From Ravibacter sp964559125 (GTDB lineage: Bacteria > Bacteroidota > Bacteroidia > Cytophagales > Spirosomataceae), in assembly GCA_964559125.1 (NCBI GenBank), contig CAZLGW010000022.1:1-64000 (forward strand): DNA of 64,000 nucleotides, given 5' to 3'. The notes beneath the pieces were generated by a model. It was not told the DNA's origin. It searched no databases and saw only the letters and a list, made by a program, of their open reading frames with translations. Positions within the stretch are counted from its first letter, which is position 1, and each line of letters begins with the position of its first letter. This document shows positions 17,607 through 26,425 of the stretch, piece by piece. The translations under genes were made by a program, and so were the position numbers.

Positions 17607-19622
17607 GTGATCACCCCTGTCATCTACCGATACGCCAGGTTCCTGCTGCTCCTGACCTTGCTGCCTGCAGGCAGTTTCATAGTGCGGGGTCAGACCGCCG
17701 TTGCACCGCTTTCCTACATAGACAGCCTTACAGCCGTAGCAAAAACAGGCGCACACGATACCGTCAAAATACGTGCCCTGTACGAGCTTTCGCATTACTG
17801 GAGCGACCGCGATACGCTCAAAGCGCTTCAGTATGTGAGGCAGGGGATGAAGATGAGCGAAAAATTCCCGCAACTCCGGGCTATGGGGTACTTTTACCTG
17901 GCGGGATGCTATTTTGATACCGATATGGCGCTCAGCCAGAAGTATTACCTCTTGTCGGACAGTCTTCTCCAGCATTTTGACAATCCTGAAGCTTACACGA
18001 TCCGCTCCAGGGCCTGGCACAACTACGGGGTTTTGAAGCAGCACCAAAACGATGAAAAGGCTTTTGCAGACATCATCATTGCCAAAGCCATTCCCCTTGC
18101 CGAGAAGGCAAAAGACACGCTCAGGATTGCCCGTCACTATTGCTCGATCGGTATAATATTTTCCAACCAACTGGATTATTCCAAAGCCATCGACTACTTC
18201 AAGATGGCCGAAGGAGTCTTTGAAAAAGGCGGCGCTACAGATTATGACAGGCTGGAACTCTACCTTAAGCTTGCCCGCAATTACATTTTACTGAAAGAAT
18301 ATGCCAACACTTTTCCTTACATTATCAAAGTAAAGGCTATACTTAAAAATGATCATGCATCCCCTTTTCTGCCCGAATATTATCTTATAGAGGGAATGTA
18401 CCGGGCCGGGATCGGCGATCACCGGTCTGCTATTGCCAGCTTTACAAAAGGCATAGAGATCGCCCCTGAAGTCCACCGGGATATCGATATACAAAGCCTG
18501 ACTTTTGAGAAATACAAATCACTCAGGGAACTCAAACGCTATCCTGAAGCCGCCGGAACGCTCGGGGATCTTATTAAGGAAAGCAACCGCTACCGCGATA
18601 ATTCAAGAAACCTGCTACTTCAGCTCTTTCATATGTCGGAAGTTCAGGCGCTGATGGGAAATTATAAAAATGCATATGACTGGCTGCTCAGGTTTTCGAT
18701 TGCGGCAGACAGCATTAAGGTCGAGAATATGTCGACCGAAATAGCCGAACTTGAGGCTAAATACCAATCTACTGAAAAGGAAAAGCAAATCCTGAGGCTG
18801 CAGTCCCAGAATGAAAAGGCGGCCCTGACCATCAAAAACAACCGGTTGCTCAACTGGCTTTTCGGCAGTGTCAGCTTCTTCCTCCTTATCGTCAGCGGGC
18901 TCGCCCTGCTTTTCTACAGGAACAGCCGGAAGCTGCTCGAGCACCAGCGCCATGTGCATGAACTTGAGCTTCACCGCATGAAGCAGGATCAGCGTATTAT
19001 GATGTTTTCGTCGATGCTCGAAGGACAGGAGCAGGAAAGAACACGCCTGGCAAGGGATCTCCATGACGGCCTGGGCGGACTGCTGTCGGGCATCAAAATC
19101 GAGCTTTCTCAGCTAAACCCGGAACAGCCCGATGAAAGCAGGCAAAACCTGTCCCGGACGATACAACACCTCGATAACGCCGTCAATGAGCTTCGGCGGA
19201 TAGCACGGAGCCTCATGCCCGAGCTGCTCATGAAGTACGGCCTTGCCGAAGCTACCAGGGAATTCTGTAAGAACCTGAACATCGCAGGCAAGACATCAGT
19301 GATTTGCCAGGTTTTTAACTATAGCGAAAAGCTTTCCCAGGAAAAACAGATAGTTTTATACCGGATCATCCAGGAGCTGGTCAACAACGCCCTGAAGCAT
19401 GCCGACGCTACCCAGATCCTGGTCCTGCTGCAGCAACGCGACGACATATTATTCATCACCGTGGAAGACGACGGGAAGGGATTCGATGTACGGGATAAGG
19501 AAGTGAAAAACGGGTCGGGAATAGCGAACCTGAAAGCAAGGGCCGAGTTCCTGAATGCTTCGATAGATATCCAGTCATCGTCTGAAACCGGTACTACCGT
19601 AACGATTGAATGCCCCGTATGA
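17607..19622 (+). CDS. TPR-containing sensor histidine kinase (HisKA_3)
   Basis: A 671-residue membrane kinase. A signal peptide or first helix is followed by about 350 residues of helical TPR-like repeats facing the periplasm, a transmembrane helix near 413-437, a coiled linker, and a HisKA_3 dimerisation domain with phospho-acceptor H486 in ARDLHDGLGG. A HATPase_c domain follows with N-box QELVNNALKHAD and G-box VEDDGKGFD. It starts with GTG. This architecture is widespread in Bacteroidota and pairs with LuxR-type regulators, as here. The signal is unknown. Confidence 0.92.
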   Translation: MITPVIYRYARFLLLLTLLPAGSFIVRGQTAVAPLSYIDSLTAVAKTGAHDTVKIRALYELSHYWSDRDTLKALQYVRQGMKMSEKFPQLRAMGYFYLAGCYFDTDMALSQKYYLLSDSLLQHFDNPEAYTIRSRAWHNYGVLKQHQNDEKAFADIIIAKAIPLAEKAKDTLRIARHYCSIGIIFSNQLDYSKAIDYFKMAEGVFEKGGATDYDRLELYLKLARNYILLKEYANTFPYIIKVKAILKNDHASPFLPEYYLIEGMYRAGIGDHRSAIASFTKGIEIAPEVHRDIDIQSLTFEKYKSLRELKRYPEAAGTLGDLIKESNRYRDNSRNLLLQLFHMSEVQALMGNYKNAYDWLLRFSIAADSIKVENMSTEIAELEAKYQSTEKEKQILRLQSQNEKAALTIKNNRLLNWLFGSVSFFLLIVSGLALLFYRNSRKLLEHQRHVHELELHRMKQDQRIMMFSSMLEGQEQERTRLARDLHDGLGGLLSGIKIELSQLNPEQPDESRQNLSRTIQHLDNAVNELRRIARSLMPELLMKYGLAEATREFCKNLNIAGKTSVICQVFNYSEKLSQEKQIVLYRIIQELVNNALKHADATQILVLLQQRDDILFITVEDDGKGFDVRDKEVKNGSGIANLKARAEFLNASIDIQSSSETGTTVTIECPV

Positions 19623-19649
19623 GCTGACTGCTACTAACCTTTTATTCAA

Positions 19650-20273
19650 ATGAAAGTATTTATTGTAGACGATCACCCCATAGTGCTCGAAGGACTAAAA
19701 AACCTGCTGAGCCAGAGAGAGGAAATAGCCGTGACCGGGGCCCACTCCACCGGGAAAGAAGCCCTGGACGCGCTTACGCATGAATTGCCGGACGTGATCC
19801 TGCTCGACATCAACCTGCCCGACGTGAATGGCACCCAGCTATGCCGGGAAATAAAAGAACGCCACCCGTCTGTGCGTATCATTGCGTTGAGCGTGCATAA
19901 CGAAAGGCTTGTGATCCTCAATATGCTTCAGCAGGGAGCCAACGGCTACGTACTCAAGAATGCGATCGGGAAAGACATCGTGGATGCGCTATGGGATGTC
20001 ATGATGGGCAAGATGTACCTCTGTAACGGTACCCGGGAAGTGCTGGGAAGCATAGACCACACCCCTATCAGAGAAGTACCCCGGCTTACGCGCCGTGAAA
20101 AGGAGATCCTTACCCTGATCGGGCAAGGGAAGACTACCCAGCAGATAGCCGGAGAGCTGTTCATCAGCCCGCATACTGTAGAAAGCCATCGCAAAAACCT
20201 GATGGAAAAATTCAGTGTACCCAATACCGCCATGGTCCTCAAGCTGGCGACCGAACATGGCCTTATGGGATAA
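19650..20273 (+). CDS. LuxR/NarL family response regulator
   Basis: A 207-residue regulator with a receiver domain (acidic pair DD at 7-8, phospho-acceptor D53 in ILLDINLPD, and the conserved K in GYVLKNA) and a C-terminal LuxR helix-turn-helix (TRREKEILTLIGQGKTTQQI and AGELFISPHTVESHRKN). It is 27 bases downstream of the kinase and is its obvious partner. Its stop lies only three bases from that of the convergent large T9SS-linked gene, so there is no room for a separate terminator between them. Confidence 0.95.
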   Translation: MKVFIVDDHPIVLEGLKNLLSQREEIAVTGAHSTGKEALDALTHELPDVILLDINLPDVNGTQLCREIKERHPSVRIIALSVHNERLVILNMLQQGANGYVLKNAIGKDIVDALWDVMMGKMYLCNGTREVLGSIDHTPIREVPRLTRREKEILTLIGQGKTTQQIAGELFISPHTVESHRKNLMEKFSVPNTAMVLKLATEHGLMG

Positions 20274-20276
20274 GTA

Positions 20277-22811
20277 TCAATAAAAAATATTGACCTGTCC
20301 TGAGAACGAGAACCTGCCATAAGCTACGAACTTATAGGCATAGGTTCCGGGCGGAACTTTTGCTCCATTAAACGTGCCGTCCCATTGGTGGTCGCTTTCC
20401 TTGCTGTAATAGACGCATTCTCCCCAGCGGTTATAAACCCATACTTCCAGTTGCTCGACCTTCCGGACCGGCGTCCAGAAGTCGTTGTTGCCGTCGCCGT
20501 TAGGAGTAAAGGAGCTGGGATAAATGGTAGATGCAGGAATCTCCCTGCCGACAAGCCTGATGGATGCCGTATCAGGACAGCCGTCTTCCGACTCGGCGCG
20601 CACCGTAAATACCATATCTTCAGGCACCCTCACTTTCTGGTTCAGGCCGCCCTGGTCAGGAAACAATTCCGGCGGTTCCCAGGAGACAATCCTGTAGGCA
20701 TTCAGATTACTGGCTGTTTTCAGCTCAATTGTTTCTCCGATAAACAACGAATCCTTATGTACACTGCTCAGCAGGTCGAGTTCGAACTCCTGTATCAGGA
20801 TGTCGACCGTCCTGTAGACACTGTCGCATCCTGCCGCATTGAGAAATGTGTCCCGGAGTGTCGTACTGCTTACATAACTGACGCCTTCAAAATCCACCTG
20901 CTCACATCCCACAAGGCTGAGCTTTTCATCTTTGGGCGCGAGAGGATGCACCGTGATGCTGACTGTACGCACCAGGCTGTCGCAACCCCACCTTCCGGTC
21001 AGGGTTTCCCGCAGTACCTGGCTTTGATTATAATCCCGGCTGTTGTATTGTGCAACGCCACAGCCGACGACCTCAAATGAATCACTTTTAACAGGGGCCG
21101 ATACTTCCACTCTTATTCTTTCGGTGATGGTAGTATTGCAGGCATCGGTTACCGACAGGGTATATTCGGTGGTAGCATCAGGAGTTACGCTTACCGTATC
21201 GCCCGTCATATTCCCAGGCGACCAGCGGTAAGTATATTGGGGTGCGCCAAAGCTTCCTTTTGTGATGAGCTGGATTTCATTTCCGTGGCAGATTTCGTAG
21301 CCCGGAAGTGCTTTGTAAAACTCCGTTTCGAGTGTTCGTCCCTCTACCGTTATGACAAAAGGTCCTATTCCCCGTACACAGTTATCACCACAGCCGAAAT
21401 CCCCCATACAGTTACGCAGTATCGAAAGCTTTACATCCTGCCAGGTAGGATTGCAGGCGGGCTGGAAGCAGGCATTATAGAAATCAGTCGCGTAATCTCC
21501 CCCACCGGTGATACCGGGGGTTGCCGGATTTCCCTCCGTCAGCCATTTTACGTTCTCCCCACAGGTGCCGCTACCCAGCCTGTACCTGTAAAACATTTTG
21601 TCACGGGTACAGGGAGAGTCGGTTCGAAGCCGGCCGGCAAAAATAATATTGGTCACGGTAATCCCGCCGGGCACCTCCACCTGCCAGTTATAGCTGCATT
21701 CTTCCCGGAAGTTTTCAGTACAATTACTTGAGTTGTCGGCGCTTGGGTTAAAAGAATTCAAAGGAGTTCCGAATACCAGTTCGGAACTGGCCCCGGTCAC
21801 CAGCGGATCGATCACAAAAGGGCCCGAAGCAAGCAGGGCCATGAGCGTATTGTAAGTAAGCAAAATCCCTTGCCGGTTATCGTTAGGCTCGTATGACAGT
21901 GAAATCCTCAAACCGGCGTCCTGCTGCGAGAAAGCAAAAGCCTCTCCTACCGATGCGAGCTTTTTCCCACCTGTCATCAGCCTTACCCTCCCGATCCCCG
22001 ATTTTACGTTTCTTTTGCTCTCAAATTCCACTGTAATTCCCTCTTCATGCCAATACGCGTCTTCAAAAACAAATTCGTCAAACTTCGGGTAATCCCATTT
22101 CCTGACGACCAGGTTTGTCTTGATCTGCCCTCTTTCGACCGTCATTTCGGCATCTATTCCCGGGAAGATATCTTTTACAAATACACCGTCGTCTCCGGCG
22201 GCAAAATTACTCCAGTCGGCCGATGCCAGCAGGGTTTTGCCCGATTTACCCCGCCCGTACAACGTCCAGTTGTTAAAAGCAATCATACCTCCGGCAGTCC
22301 TGATGTAAGAATGCCTCTTTTCCATGTCGAAACCCACCGGTTCGGGCTGGCGGGAAGCTTCGATAATGCGGCTGTCGATACGATCCAGACGTCTGTCGAT
22401 TGAAAGCCACCTTCCGTCTTTCCGGTAGTGAAGCGATCCGTAGGCCGACTGCGAAAAAACCCGGGAAGGGTTGTCAGCGTCGACAAAATACCGCGTGGTT
22501 TCAGATCTTCTGCCTAATATTTCAATAGCACCGGGTACCGGCTGCTCAGCCGGTATATAGGCAGCGTCGGGGTGGTCCTGCTCTGCGGGGTTATATTCTA
22601 ACCATTTCGCATCTGCGGTTCTTTTCCTGGGGGTGAAATTGGTGTAATTCTGCTTTGCGGAAGGAACTTCAATAATCTTATCGCCTCCCGGAACAGGGAT
22701 AGTGATATCCTGACCTGCCGACAGATGAAAAGCCAGCATCAGCCCGATCATTGCCACTATAGTCCGCAGCTTTACCTGATTTATCACAGTTAGTTTTTGC
22801 AGAACATTCAT
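20277..22811 (-). CDS. Large secreted protein with gliding-motility (CHU_C) C-terminal domain
   Basis: An 844-residue exported protein. After the signal peptide there is a long beta-rich N-terminal region, then a tandem pair of about 65-residue units sharing VGC, a tyrosine, LRDT/LRET and GCDSLVRTV/GCDSVYRTV, at roughly residues 575-700. It ends in a type B T9SS/gliding domain (SFTPNGDGNNDFW, VYNRWGECVYY, WDGTFNGAKVPPGTYAYK). Such domains direct export by the type IX system and surface attachment. Function is unknown; adhesin or surface-structural protein is the likely class. Confidence 0.85.
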   Translation of the reverse strand: MNVLQKLTVINQVKLRTIVAMIGLMLAFHLSAGQDITIPVPGGDKIIEVPSAKQNYTNFTPRKRTADAKWLEYNPAEQDHPDAAYIPAEQPVPGAIEILGRRSETTRYFVDADNPSRVFSQSAYGSLHYRKDGRWLSIDRRLDRIDSRIIEASRQPEPVGFDMEKRHSYIRTAGGMIAFNNWTLYGRGKSGKTLLASADWSNFAAGDDGVFVKDIFPGIDAEMTVERGQIKTNLVVRKWDYPKFDEFVFEDAYWHEEGITVEFESKRNVKSGIGRVRLMTGGKKLASVGEAFAFSQQDAGLRISLSYEPNDNRQGILLTYNTLMALLASGPFVIDPLVTGASSELVFGTPLNSFNPSADNSSNCTENFREECSYNWQVEVPGGITVTNIIFAGRLRTDSPCTRDKMFYRYRLGSGTCGENVKWLTEGNPATPGITGGGDYATDFYNACFQPACNPTWQDVKLSILRNCMGDFGCGDNCVRGIGPFVITVEGRTLETEFYKALPGYEICHGNEIQLITKGSFGAPQYTYRWSPGNMTGDTVSVTPDATTEYTLSVTDACNTTITERIRVEVSAPVKSDSFEVVGCGVAQYNSRDYNQSQVLRETLTGRWGCDSLVRTVSITVHPLAPKDEKLSLVGCEQVDFEGVSYVSSTTLRDTFLNAAGCDSVYRTVDILIQEFELDLLSSVHKDSLFIGETIELKTASNLNAYRIVSWEPPELFPDQGGLNQKVRVPEDMVFTVRAESEDGCPDTASIRLVGREIPASTIYPSSFTPNGDGNNDFWTPVRKVEQLEVWVYNRWGECVYYSKESDHQWDGTFNGAKVPPGTYAYKFVAYGRFSFSGQVNIFY

Positions 22812-22920
22812 AATTCTCCGGTGCTTCTGATAAAACGAAAATTACCGGTGCTAACATTGTCTGATACAATTAAAATAACGTCGTTAGTTTATTTAACGTT
22901 AAAAATTATTCAAATTCGGG

Positions 22921-24012
22921 CTACTTAGGCTCCAACCGTATCGTTTTTCCCGATTTTGCCGAACGCCGGGCCGCATCGAGTATCTCTACTGTCGTTACAT
23001 TGACCGGGAGTCCGTACCAGTCATAACGGTCAAGCTTCCTTTCTCCCCTGATCACCTCTGCGAAGATCCGGAAAGGATTTTCCAGGGGCTCAGGCAACGG
23101 ATCTGTTTTAAATGATTCCTCATCCTTTTTCTGATCAAGCCTCTGCCGTACATTCAGCCTGTCTACCGCTATCGCATATCCTTTGGTGCCATACACCTCC
23201 ATATCTTTCCGGCTGAAGCTCCAGCTCCAGGATGCCTGAATAATGCACTGTATGCCCGGGTACTGCAAAATAATAGTCGCTTCATCGTCTACTTTCGGAT
23301 ACAGATCGGGCCTGTTCTGGTAGGTAACAGCCGTTACGGAAGCCGGTCTCTGCCCGTTTAAAAGCCAGGTCATCAGGTTTCCGCCGTAGCAGCCGAAATC
23401 GGTCAGCGCGCCGCCGCCGTTTTTCACCGGGTCGGCAAGCCAGGACATGAAATGCTTATTCATTTGGGACGGTCCGCCATGGCCGTCGTTAACCATCACC
23501 TTCCGAAGTTGCCCGAGAGTTCCTTTGTCATAGAGATCTTTTACATATTTGTTGCTTGCATACCATGAAGTTTCGAAGTTGGTCAGGACATTGATTTTAT
23601 GAGCTTCCGACAGGCGCTGAATCTCCAGAGCATCCTCATAGGTCGTAGCCAGGGGCTTTTCCACCATGACGTGAATTTTCCGGGGCGCCGCCGCTCTCAC
23701 TACTTCTACGTGTTCGTTTACCGGACCGAAAGCCATCACTCCTTCGGGCTTCAGCCGGTCGAGCATTCCGCCCAGGTCATCATAAAAGAGTGAAGCCGGA
23801 AGCGAATAACGCTTGCGGAACTCCTCCACAAGTTCTTTGTTTGTCTCGAAAATCCCCGCGATTTCGATCCCCGAAAGGTCGAACCGGTTGAAGATCCAGC
23901 TGCTGTGGCCGTGGCTGACGCCCGCTACGGCGAGCCTGGTTTTGGGCTGGCTGAACGCGGGGCATACAGCCAGTATGATTATCAAAAAGGTAAACAGGAA
24001 AATATTTTTCAT
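22921..24012 (-). CDS. Sec-exported Gfo/Idh/MocA family oxidoreductase
   Basis: A 363-residue oxidoreductase-fold protein with a Sec signal peptide ending CPAFSQ instead of a Tat signal. The Rossmann start is AVAGVSHGHSSW, lacking the usual G-x-G-x-x-G spacing. The catalytic motif VEKPLATT is kept, as is GGGALTDFGCYGGNL. Export by Sec makes cytoplasmic cofactor loading problematic, so the protein may load NAD(P) outside or be a non-catalytic relative. It is last in an operon behind a secreted unknown (18-base gap) and an Nramp-fold transporter. Confidence 0.82.
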   Translation of the reverse strand: MKNIFLFTFLIIILAVCPAFSQPKTRLAVAGVSHGHSSWIFNRFDLSGIEIAGIFETNKELVEEFRKRYSLPASLFYDDLGGMLDRLKPEGVMAFGPVNEHVEVVRAAAPRKIHVMVEKPLATTYEDALEIQRLSEAHKINVLTNFETSWYASNKYVKDLYDKGTLGQLRKVMVNDGHGGPSQMNKHFMSWLADPVKNGGGALTDFGCYGGNLMTWLLNGQRPASVTAVTYQNRPDLYPKVDDEATIILQYPGIQCIIQASWSWSFSRKDMEVYGTKGYAIAVDRLNVRQRLDQKKDEESFKTDPLPEPLENPFRIFAEVIRGERKLDRYDWYGLPVNVTTVEILDAARRSAKSGKTIRLEPK

Positions 24013-24030
24013 ACGGAAATATAAAAAGGT

Positions 24031-24807
24031 TCAAAACGGATACTCAACCCCATCAGGAAGTGCTTCTACCGCTACTTTCATCCACTTTCCTTTGATCTTG
24101 ATCACGACAATGTCGCGGTCTTTGTCATAGAAAATCGTACCGTCGCCTCCTTCTTTGAGTTCGCGGTAGTTTACATATTTTGCATCTTCTTCGTAGTTAA
24201 CCTCCGCATCCTTTTCAGACGGGGCAGTCACCAGGTCGGCGCTCCCGATCCGTCCCAGGGTGAGGGCATTTGTAAGCCGGAGCGACCCGTAGAAAATGGC
24301 TTTGTCGCGCCCGAACATATAGGAATGCTGCCTGACATCGGAGCCTATCCGGAACCAGTTATAAGCCTCGTTGGAGTGGTTATAAACCGTGCCGTAGTAG
24401 TAAAGCTCGGCAACCGGCCTTGTTTCTTCCACATGCTTGTTGACCAGCATGGTGATACGCGACCGGTCGTCGCGTGCGTAGCCTTCGAAGACATGAAAGC
24501 CCCACCTCTTTTTATTGCGCTCTTCCTCATTTCCGCGTACCTGTATCATATAGGGCGTGCTCAGTATCCCGTCGACGGTAGTATACATAGGGGTAACCTT
24601 TTTATCGAACCCGAAATTATATCCCCGGTCCTTCCATCTCCACCACGTGGAGTCGATATCAGAGGATATTTCCAGATAGCGGTTCACCGATCCGTCGGAT
24701 GCGGGCTTAAGCCGGATATACTTAGACAATTCCTGGGCAGGAAGCCATGTCCCGGTAAAAAGGCAAACAAAAAGGCTGATAAAGCACGAATACCTAAAAC
24801 GTATCAT
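24031..24807 (-). CDS. Secreted protein of unknown function
   Basis: A 258-residue hypothetical exported protein with a signal peptide ending TWLPAQ. It contains many aromatic beta-strand segments (STWWRWKDRGYNFGFDKK, AELYYYGTVYNHSNEAYNWF, YVNYRELKEGGDG). I do not recognise the family. The ATG giving the best signal peptide was chosen over one nine codons upstream. Lying between an Nramp-fold transporter and an exported oxidoreductase in one operon, it may bind or process the same compound, but nothing in the sequence names it. Confidence 0.65.
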   Translation of the reverse strand: MIRFRYSCFISLFVCLFTGTWLPAQELSKYIRLKPASDGSVNRYLEISSDIDSTWWRWKDRGYNFGFDKKVTPMYTTVDGILSTPYMIQVRGNEEERNKKRWGFHVFEGYARDDRSRITMLVNKHVEETRPVAELYYYGTVYNHSNEAYNWFRIGSDVRQHSYMFGRDKAIFYGSLRLTNALTLGRIGSADLVTAPSEKDAEVNYEEDAKYVNYRELKEGGDGTIFYDKDRDIVVIKIKGKWMKVAVEALPDGVEYPF

Positions 24808-24893
24808 TTTCTGTAAAGAGAATCTGTTGAACATTATTTGGCTTTAAAGATCCTGCCTATCGGCCGGATTCGAAACAAAACCTCCTGTTTTTT

Positions 24894-26219
24894 CTAGCTC
24901 AAAGCCTGCCACGATCCGTAAATGCTGACCGCGATAATCGATGCTACGCTGAGCCAGAAAAAAAAGTCGTAAGTAACCGAAGGCTTAAGGCTTGCAGGCA
25001 GCGATCTGTACCGGAAAATGACTGCCACATAGGCAACCAGCAGCAACAATACCGAGGTGGCAACGCCCCCCAGGATAACCATCAGCACAGGCGATTGGAA
25101 AAAGAGGAACAGGACACACCATGCTGCCGGGAATACCCAGGAGAAAATGGCGATAGCCTTCTTCCTGGCTGCGGCGGTATCGAACCTCATCCATCCGAGC
25201 TGTCCGAAAGCATCTCCCCAAACCCTCGACCAGCTTGCAGCGGAAGTGAATACAGTCGAGTACAGGACGACGAAAGCCCCGACCAGGAACAGTACCTTGG
25301 CCCACTCGCCCAATGTTTCGGTAAAGATCCGGCTGAGCACTTCGACCATCTGGTACCCCTCCGGAACCTGCCCGCTTTTGTGCAATACAGCAGCGCCCAG
25401 CAGGTAAAATGCCGCTGTCACAATAGTGTAGACCACCATTGAAAACAGGGCGTCGAGGTACATGACATTTATCCAGCCTTTGGCCCGTTCGGCCCACTCA
25501 CTGCTGCCGTCGTCGGGGCCTACGTTAGCTGCATAGCCCTTTTCGACACACCAGTAATTGTAATACATGATCTCGTCGCCTCCCACCCCGGTGATCCCGA
25601 ATGCGCCGAATGCTATGAACACCAGCTCCGGGGGAAGACGAAACGAAAGCCCTTCCCGAAGCTGTTCCCAGGAAATGGCGTATTCGGTCGTTTGTACCAA
25701 AATGACCGAGCAAAGGATGATCACTGTGAAGATAAGTGTCATCACAAGGGCGCCTTTTTCGACACCGCGGTAATACCCCCTGTATACGAGGAGTGAAGTT
25801 GCAACAGCCGAAATTACCGCCCAGAGATTGACGCTCAGGAAAGGGAACATCATATAGAGGACGATCGCCACACCCCCTATAATACCCCCTACCTGGAGCA
25901 GTTTCAGACCCTGCAGCGACAGCCAGAGCCAGATCGACCAATGGGCTTTACCGAATTTCCTGCCAGGCAACTGGTTGAAGCTGGCCATGGTGAGCCTGCC
26001 CGAATAAATTGCATTCTTCCCGAATTCAAGCTGTATGGCCACTTTGACCAGGCAGCTTACGATCACTACCCAAAAGGTTATAAACCCGGCTTTGGCACCC
26101 AACGCCGTTGTAGCTATCAGTTCACCGGAACCAACAATTGCAGCGGAGAGTATAAACCCCGGGCCAAGATGTCTGAGCTTTTCCCTGAAGCCGACCGGCG
26201 GCGGCGGATAATATTTCAT
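24894..26219 (-). CDS. Nramp-family (SLC11-fold) transporter lacking the canonical metal motif
   Basis: A 441-residue membrane protein with about eleven helices. Helix 1 reads GPGFILSAAIVGSGELIATT where classical Nramp proteins have the metal-binding DPGN. The helix-6 region reads FGITGVGGDEIMYYNYW in place of the MPH motif. The overall fold pattern and length still match the Nramp superfamily, as do the related sequences labelled divalent metal transporters in Bacteroidota and Planctomycetes. Loss of both metal-coordinating motifs suggests another substrate. An upstream in-frame TTG start is less likely than the ATG used here. Confidence 0.78.
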   Translation of the reverse strand: MKYYPPPPVGFREKLRHLGPGFILSAAIVGSGELIATTALGAKAGFITFWVVIVSCLVKVAIQLEFGKNAIYSGRLTMASFNQLPGRKFGKAHWSIWLWLSLQGLKLLQVGGIIGGVAIVLYMMFPFLSVNLWAVISAVATSLLVYRGYYRGVEKGALVMTLIFTVIILCSVILVQTTEYAISWEQLREGLSFRLPPELVFIAFGAFGITGVGGDEIMYYNYWCVEKGYAANVGPDDGSSEWAERAKGWINVMYLDALFSMVVYTIVTAAFYLLGAAVLHKSGQVPEGYQMVEVLSRIFTETLGEWAKVLFLVGAFVVLYSTVFTSAASWSRVWGDAFGQLGWMRFDTAAARKKAIAIFSWVFPAAWCVLFLFFQSPVLMVILGGVATSVLLLLVAYVAVIFRYRSLPASLKPSVTYDFFFWLSVASIIAVSIYGSWQALS

Positions 26220-26372
26220 AGCAGGCGCGTTAACCAATTATAGTACAAAAGGTGTTTATCGGCTAATGTTACTCCCGGCTGAAGCCGGCAGCTATTCACG
26301 GAAGCTATTCAATTCTTCTCGCCTGTTTTGTATAAGAATGACTAAATTGCGGCCAATCGTCACTCCCGATAG

Positions 26373-26390
26373 CCCCGATAGCTATCGGGG
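26373..26390. repeat. 18-bp perfect palindrome, copy 2
   Basis: CCCCGATAGCTATCGGGG, identical to the copy at 5911-5928 and again about 35-55 bases upstream of a plus-strand gene. A partial CCCGATAG word precedes it. CTCATC words follow as at copy 1, suggesting that the repeat unit is longer than the palindrome. Confidence 0.8.
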
Positions 26391-26425
26391 GGGACACATT
26401 ACCTCATCGCCTCATCAATTCCTAA

